From NCBI GenBank assembly GCA_949316235.1, contig OX438751.1, positions 24,209,885 to 24,273,884 of the forward strand: DNA of 64,000 nt, given 5' to 3'. The position numbers were made by a program, and so were the translations under genes. Below, piece by piece: positions 62,233 through 64,000 of this stretch. How positions within the stretch are numbered: the first letter of the stretch is position 1; each line of letters opens with the position of its first letter. The stretch comes from Oegoconia quadripuncta (taxonomy: Eukaryota; Arthropoda; Insecta; Lepidoptera; Autostichidae). The notes below the pieces were generated by a model that had not been told where the DNA came from, ran no database searches, and saw only the letters and a list, made by a program, of their open reading frames with translations.

Positions 62233-62460
62233 ACAAAGATAGATAGATAGATCGTTTATTTGTATCTCCAGTCACACACATACCATAAGTTCCAAAGCAA
62301 TTGGATAAACATATTTTATAACAATTCATAAAAGTAACATCAGGATACACTAGAGTATGTGTGTGCTACAGCCGTACAAATGGGTCATAGCTCAGTGTGT
62401 ATAATTGCTCAGAGAGCAAAACACTGATTTTCAGCTATTACCCACGAGGAGACACTGGTA
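62233..62460 (-). mobile_element. CR1/L2-group LINE 3' UTR with (CTAT)n tail
   Basis: AGATAGATAGATAGATCG on plus is the tail. GGGTCATAGCTCAGTGTG and GAGCAAAACACTGATTTTC match 56298-56498 in reverse. Confidence 0.7.
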
Positions 62461-62464
62461 CAAA

Positions 62465-63058
62465 AGAGAACAACCAGACAAGCATATTTTACTGTGCGCG
62501 TCAGTGAATAATGTCACGTAGGTATATGTGTATTCAAATGCAGTATAGGTACTCAAATAGATACAGATACACTGTCCGTAGATTGGAATTAATAAGTAAA
62601 TAAATATACGAATTAGCCTACAAAAGATTGAGACAACGACATACATTCATAATTAAGATTCACTAATAAAAAAACAAAACGGATCACTAGGTGCTCAGCA
62701 TAATTTAATAATTTAGTAGTCACAGGTTCTCAATTCTTCTCTCTCAATTCTCAATATCTTAAAGCAGCAGCAACCGCCTCACGATCCCTTCTTGACACAT
62801 TTAACTTTTGGAATTCTAAAATTGAAGATTTTATCCTTTTCTTGAAAGTGAATCAAAGACGCGAATCTATACTCACCGGCTAGTATAAAGTGTCGTTTGT
62901 AGTTTAAACATATTACGGTGAGTACATCATAGTGGCGTTCGCGTTAAAATTCGACATTGAAAGAAAGAAGGAAATTATTTATTTGCCAGAATACAGTTTA
63001 CAAGGTCGGCTAAGAAATTTAGGAATCATGTATTCAATCTGCATGCAGATGTGCAAAA
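62465..63058. other. No recognised gene
   Basis: AT-rich, with no supported frame or repeat. Confidence 0.3.
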
Positions 63059-63061
63059 TAT

Positions 63062-63365
63062 GATTTGTGACACTTTACATAGCATTCTGATAATTTAAAT
63101 ATTCCTTAACATCATAGAAACACTTTGCCTGAAGCCATTGTGTCAATCGAATTTTAAACATTTTGTCATTAACTAATTTTATTTCGTCAGGCAGATTGTT
63201 ATACAATATTATACACATATTATAAACATTATTTTCATAAACGTATTTACGGCATAGAGGTTTATACAATAGGTTACAGTATTGTGCAATATTACAGTGA
63301 AGAATATAGTTAGATTTAAAAAGAAATCTTTATTTATCTAATCTATCTAATTTTTATACCTTTTA
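63062..63365 (-). pseudogene. LINE ORF2 C-terminal fragment
   Basis: The minus frame reads NMCIILYNNLPDEIKLVNDK..LTQWLQAKCFYDVKEYLNYQNA, the usual C-terminal 'YN.LP..IK...F...L..WL....FY...EYL' pattern. It is a single short frame. Confidence 0.6.
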
Positions 63366-63789
63366 AAATATTGTGGTGATAGGTAGAATTGGAGGTAAAC
63401 CTTGTCTACTAAAAAACTTGATTGACTTGATAAGGTGCCACCTCCGACTAAACCGAGTACCGCGAGGCCAAGCTGATCACCTATGATCGGTCTACTCGTG
63501 TGTTTGGCTTTAAAAATACATCGTATCATCTCGAATAAGCCAGACGGTCGGTATGCGGCCTCGACGAGCCTAACTAATTAGTCGATTAAACGATTAACTC
63601 AAAACAACTCATTAGTTAATGGGTAATATGGTCTCGGCCATCAGGGCTGTTCGTAAACAGGTCCTTGTTTTTAAATGTATTTGACGAATTCTTCACGTCA
63701 CTTGGGTGTTTTATGGCTCCATGTTTGATGATGATTCTGGACGTATTCGTCGTAACCTCATCTTCAGTCTATCCACGGTTGTAAATTCA

Positions 63790-63945
63790 AATTTTAAAAA
63801 AAGGTTACGTAAGTTATAAGTATAACATTTGAAATCGTCATGACATAAAATTATCGCTCATTCACAGACAGACTGCTCAGAGAAGACGAGCAAGAAACAG
63901 GGGGATCGGTCTTTTTAAATAAGTATTTTTACATTCGACAAAGAT
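63790..63945 (-). mobile_element. LINE 3' UTR fragment of the 21625 family
   Basis: GTAAGTTATAAGTATAACAT and CTCAGAGAAGACGAGCAAGA match 52640-52740, minus orientation. Confidence 0.6.
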
Positions 63946-64000
63946 GATGATGATTTTCAAACTTTGATGTATGCAGTTCTGATGATAATGCATAATCGGG

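Overview
The window is eukaryotic, AT-rich, intergenic- or intron-like DNA, most probably from a lepidopteran insect (moth or butterfly). The evidence is its repeat content. It has tRNA-headed SINEs with intact A and B boxes, LINE 3' ends carrying the 'gagtttcttgctcgttcttc' signature, the dispersed 'GGGTTCCGTAGTCAAC' repeat, many short MITEs, and jockey-clade, CR1/L2-like, R1-like and RTE-like LINEs. I found no convincing host protein-coding gene. Every long reading frame belongs to a transposable element.

Region 1 (1-14927) is the most striking part. A minus-strand jockey-clade LINE (E0) leaves the window at the left edge. Two plus-strand jockey-clade LINEs then stand head to tail. E1 (643-5848) has both ORFs intact. 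E2 (5849-14916) has an intact ORF2 but an ORF1 shifted at a C10 tract. The 25-nt poly(A) of E1 abuts the 5' end of E2 directly, and one 14-nt target duplication (AAATTCACGCCAGT) flanks the pair. The 225 nt of E0 visible here match the E1 5' end perfectly in inverted orientation. The E2 3' UTR was later split by E3 (11437-14677), a 5'-truncated CR1/L2-like LINE with a (CTTT)n tail. The rebuilt empty target site looks like a GC-rich arthropod promoter with a TCAGT initiator.

Region 2 (about 15-58 kb) is a dense, often nested graveyard of SINEs, LINE 3' ends and MITEs in both orientations. I name the recurrent families locally. SINE-A, SINE-B and SINE-C are tRNA-headed. SINE-E is a ~400-bp retroposed family with no visible tRNA head. 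It starts at an E2F-like TTTTTGGCGGGAA and has two alternative 3' ends. R140 is a ~140-bp unclassified repeat. There are PIF/Harbinger-like MITEs with TTA/TAA duplications, a Tc1/mariner-like MITE, and several long-arm foldbacks. A 5'-truncated jockey-type 3' end (48622-49010) and an R1-like LINE 3' end with a 15-bp target duplication (49467-50041) are also datable insertions.

Region 3 (58-64 kb) holds a full-length mariner transposon (59705-61019) with an intact 357-aa D,D34D transposase, plus more LINE remnants.

The elements act autonomously or in parasitic pairs: LINE enzymes can mobilise SINEs that share their 3' tails, and transposases can mobilise the matching MITEs. Family assignments come from motifs I can read, not from database searches. 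Most boundaries of fragments are good to about 5-30 bases.
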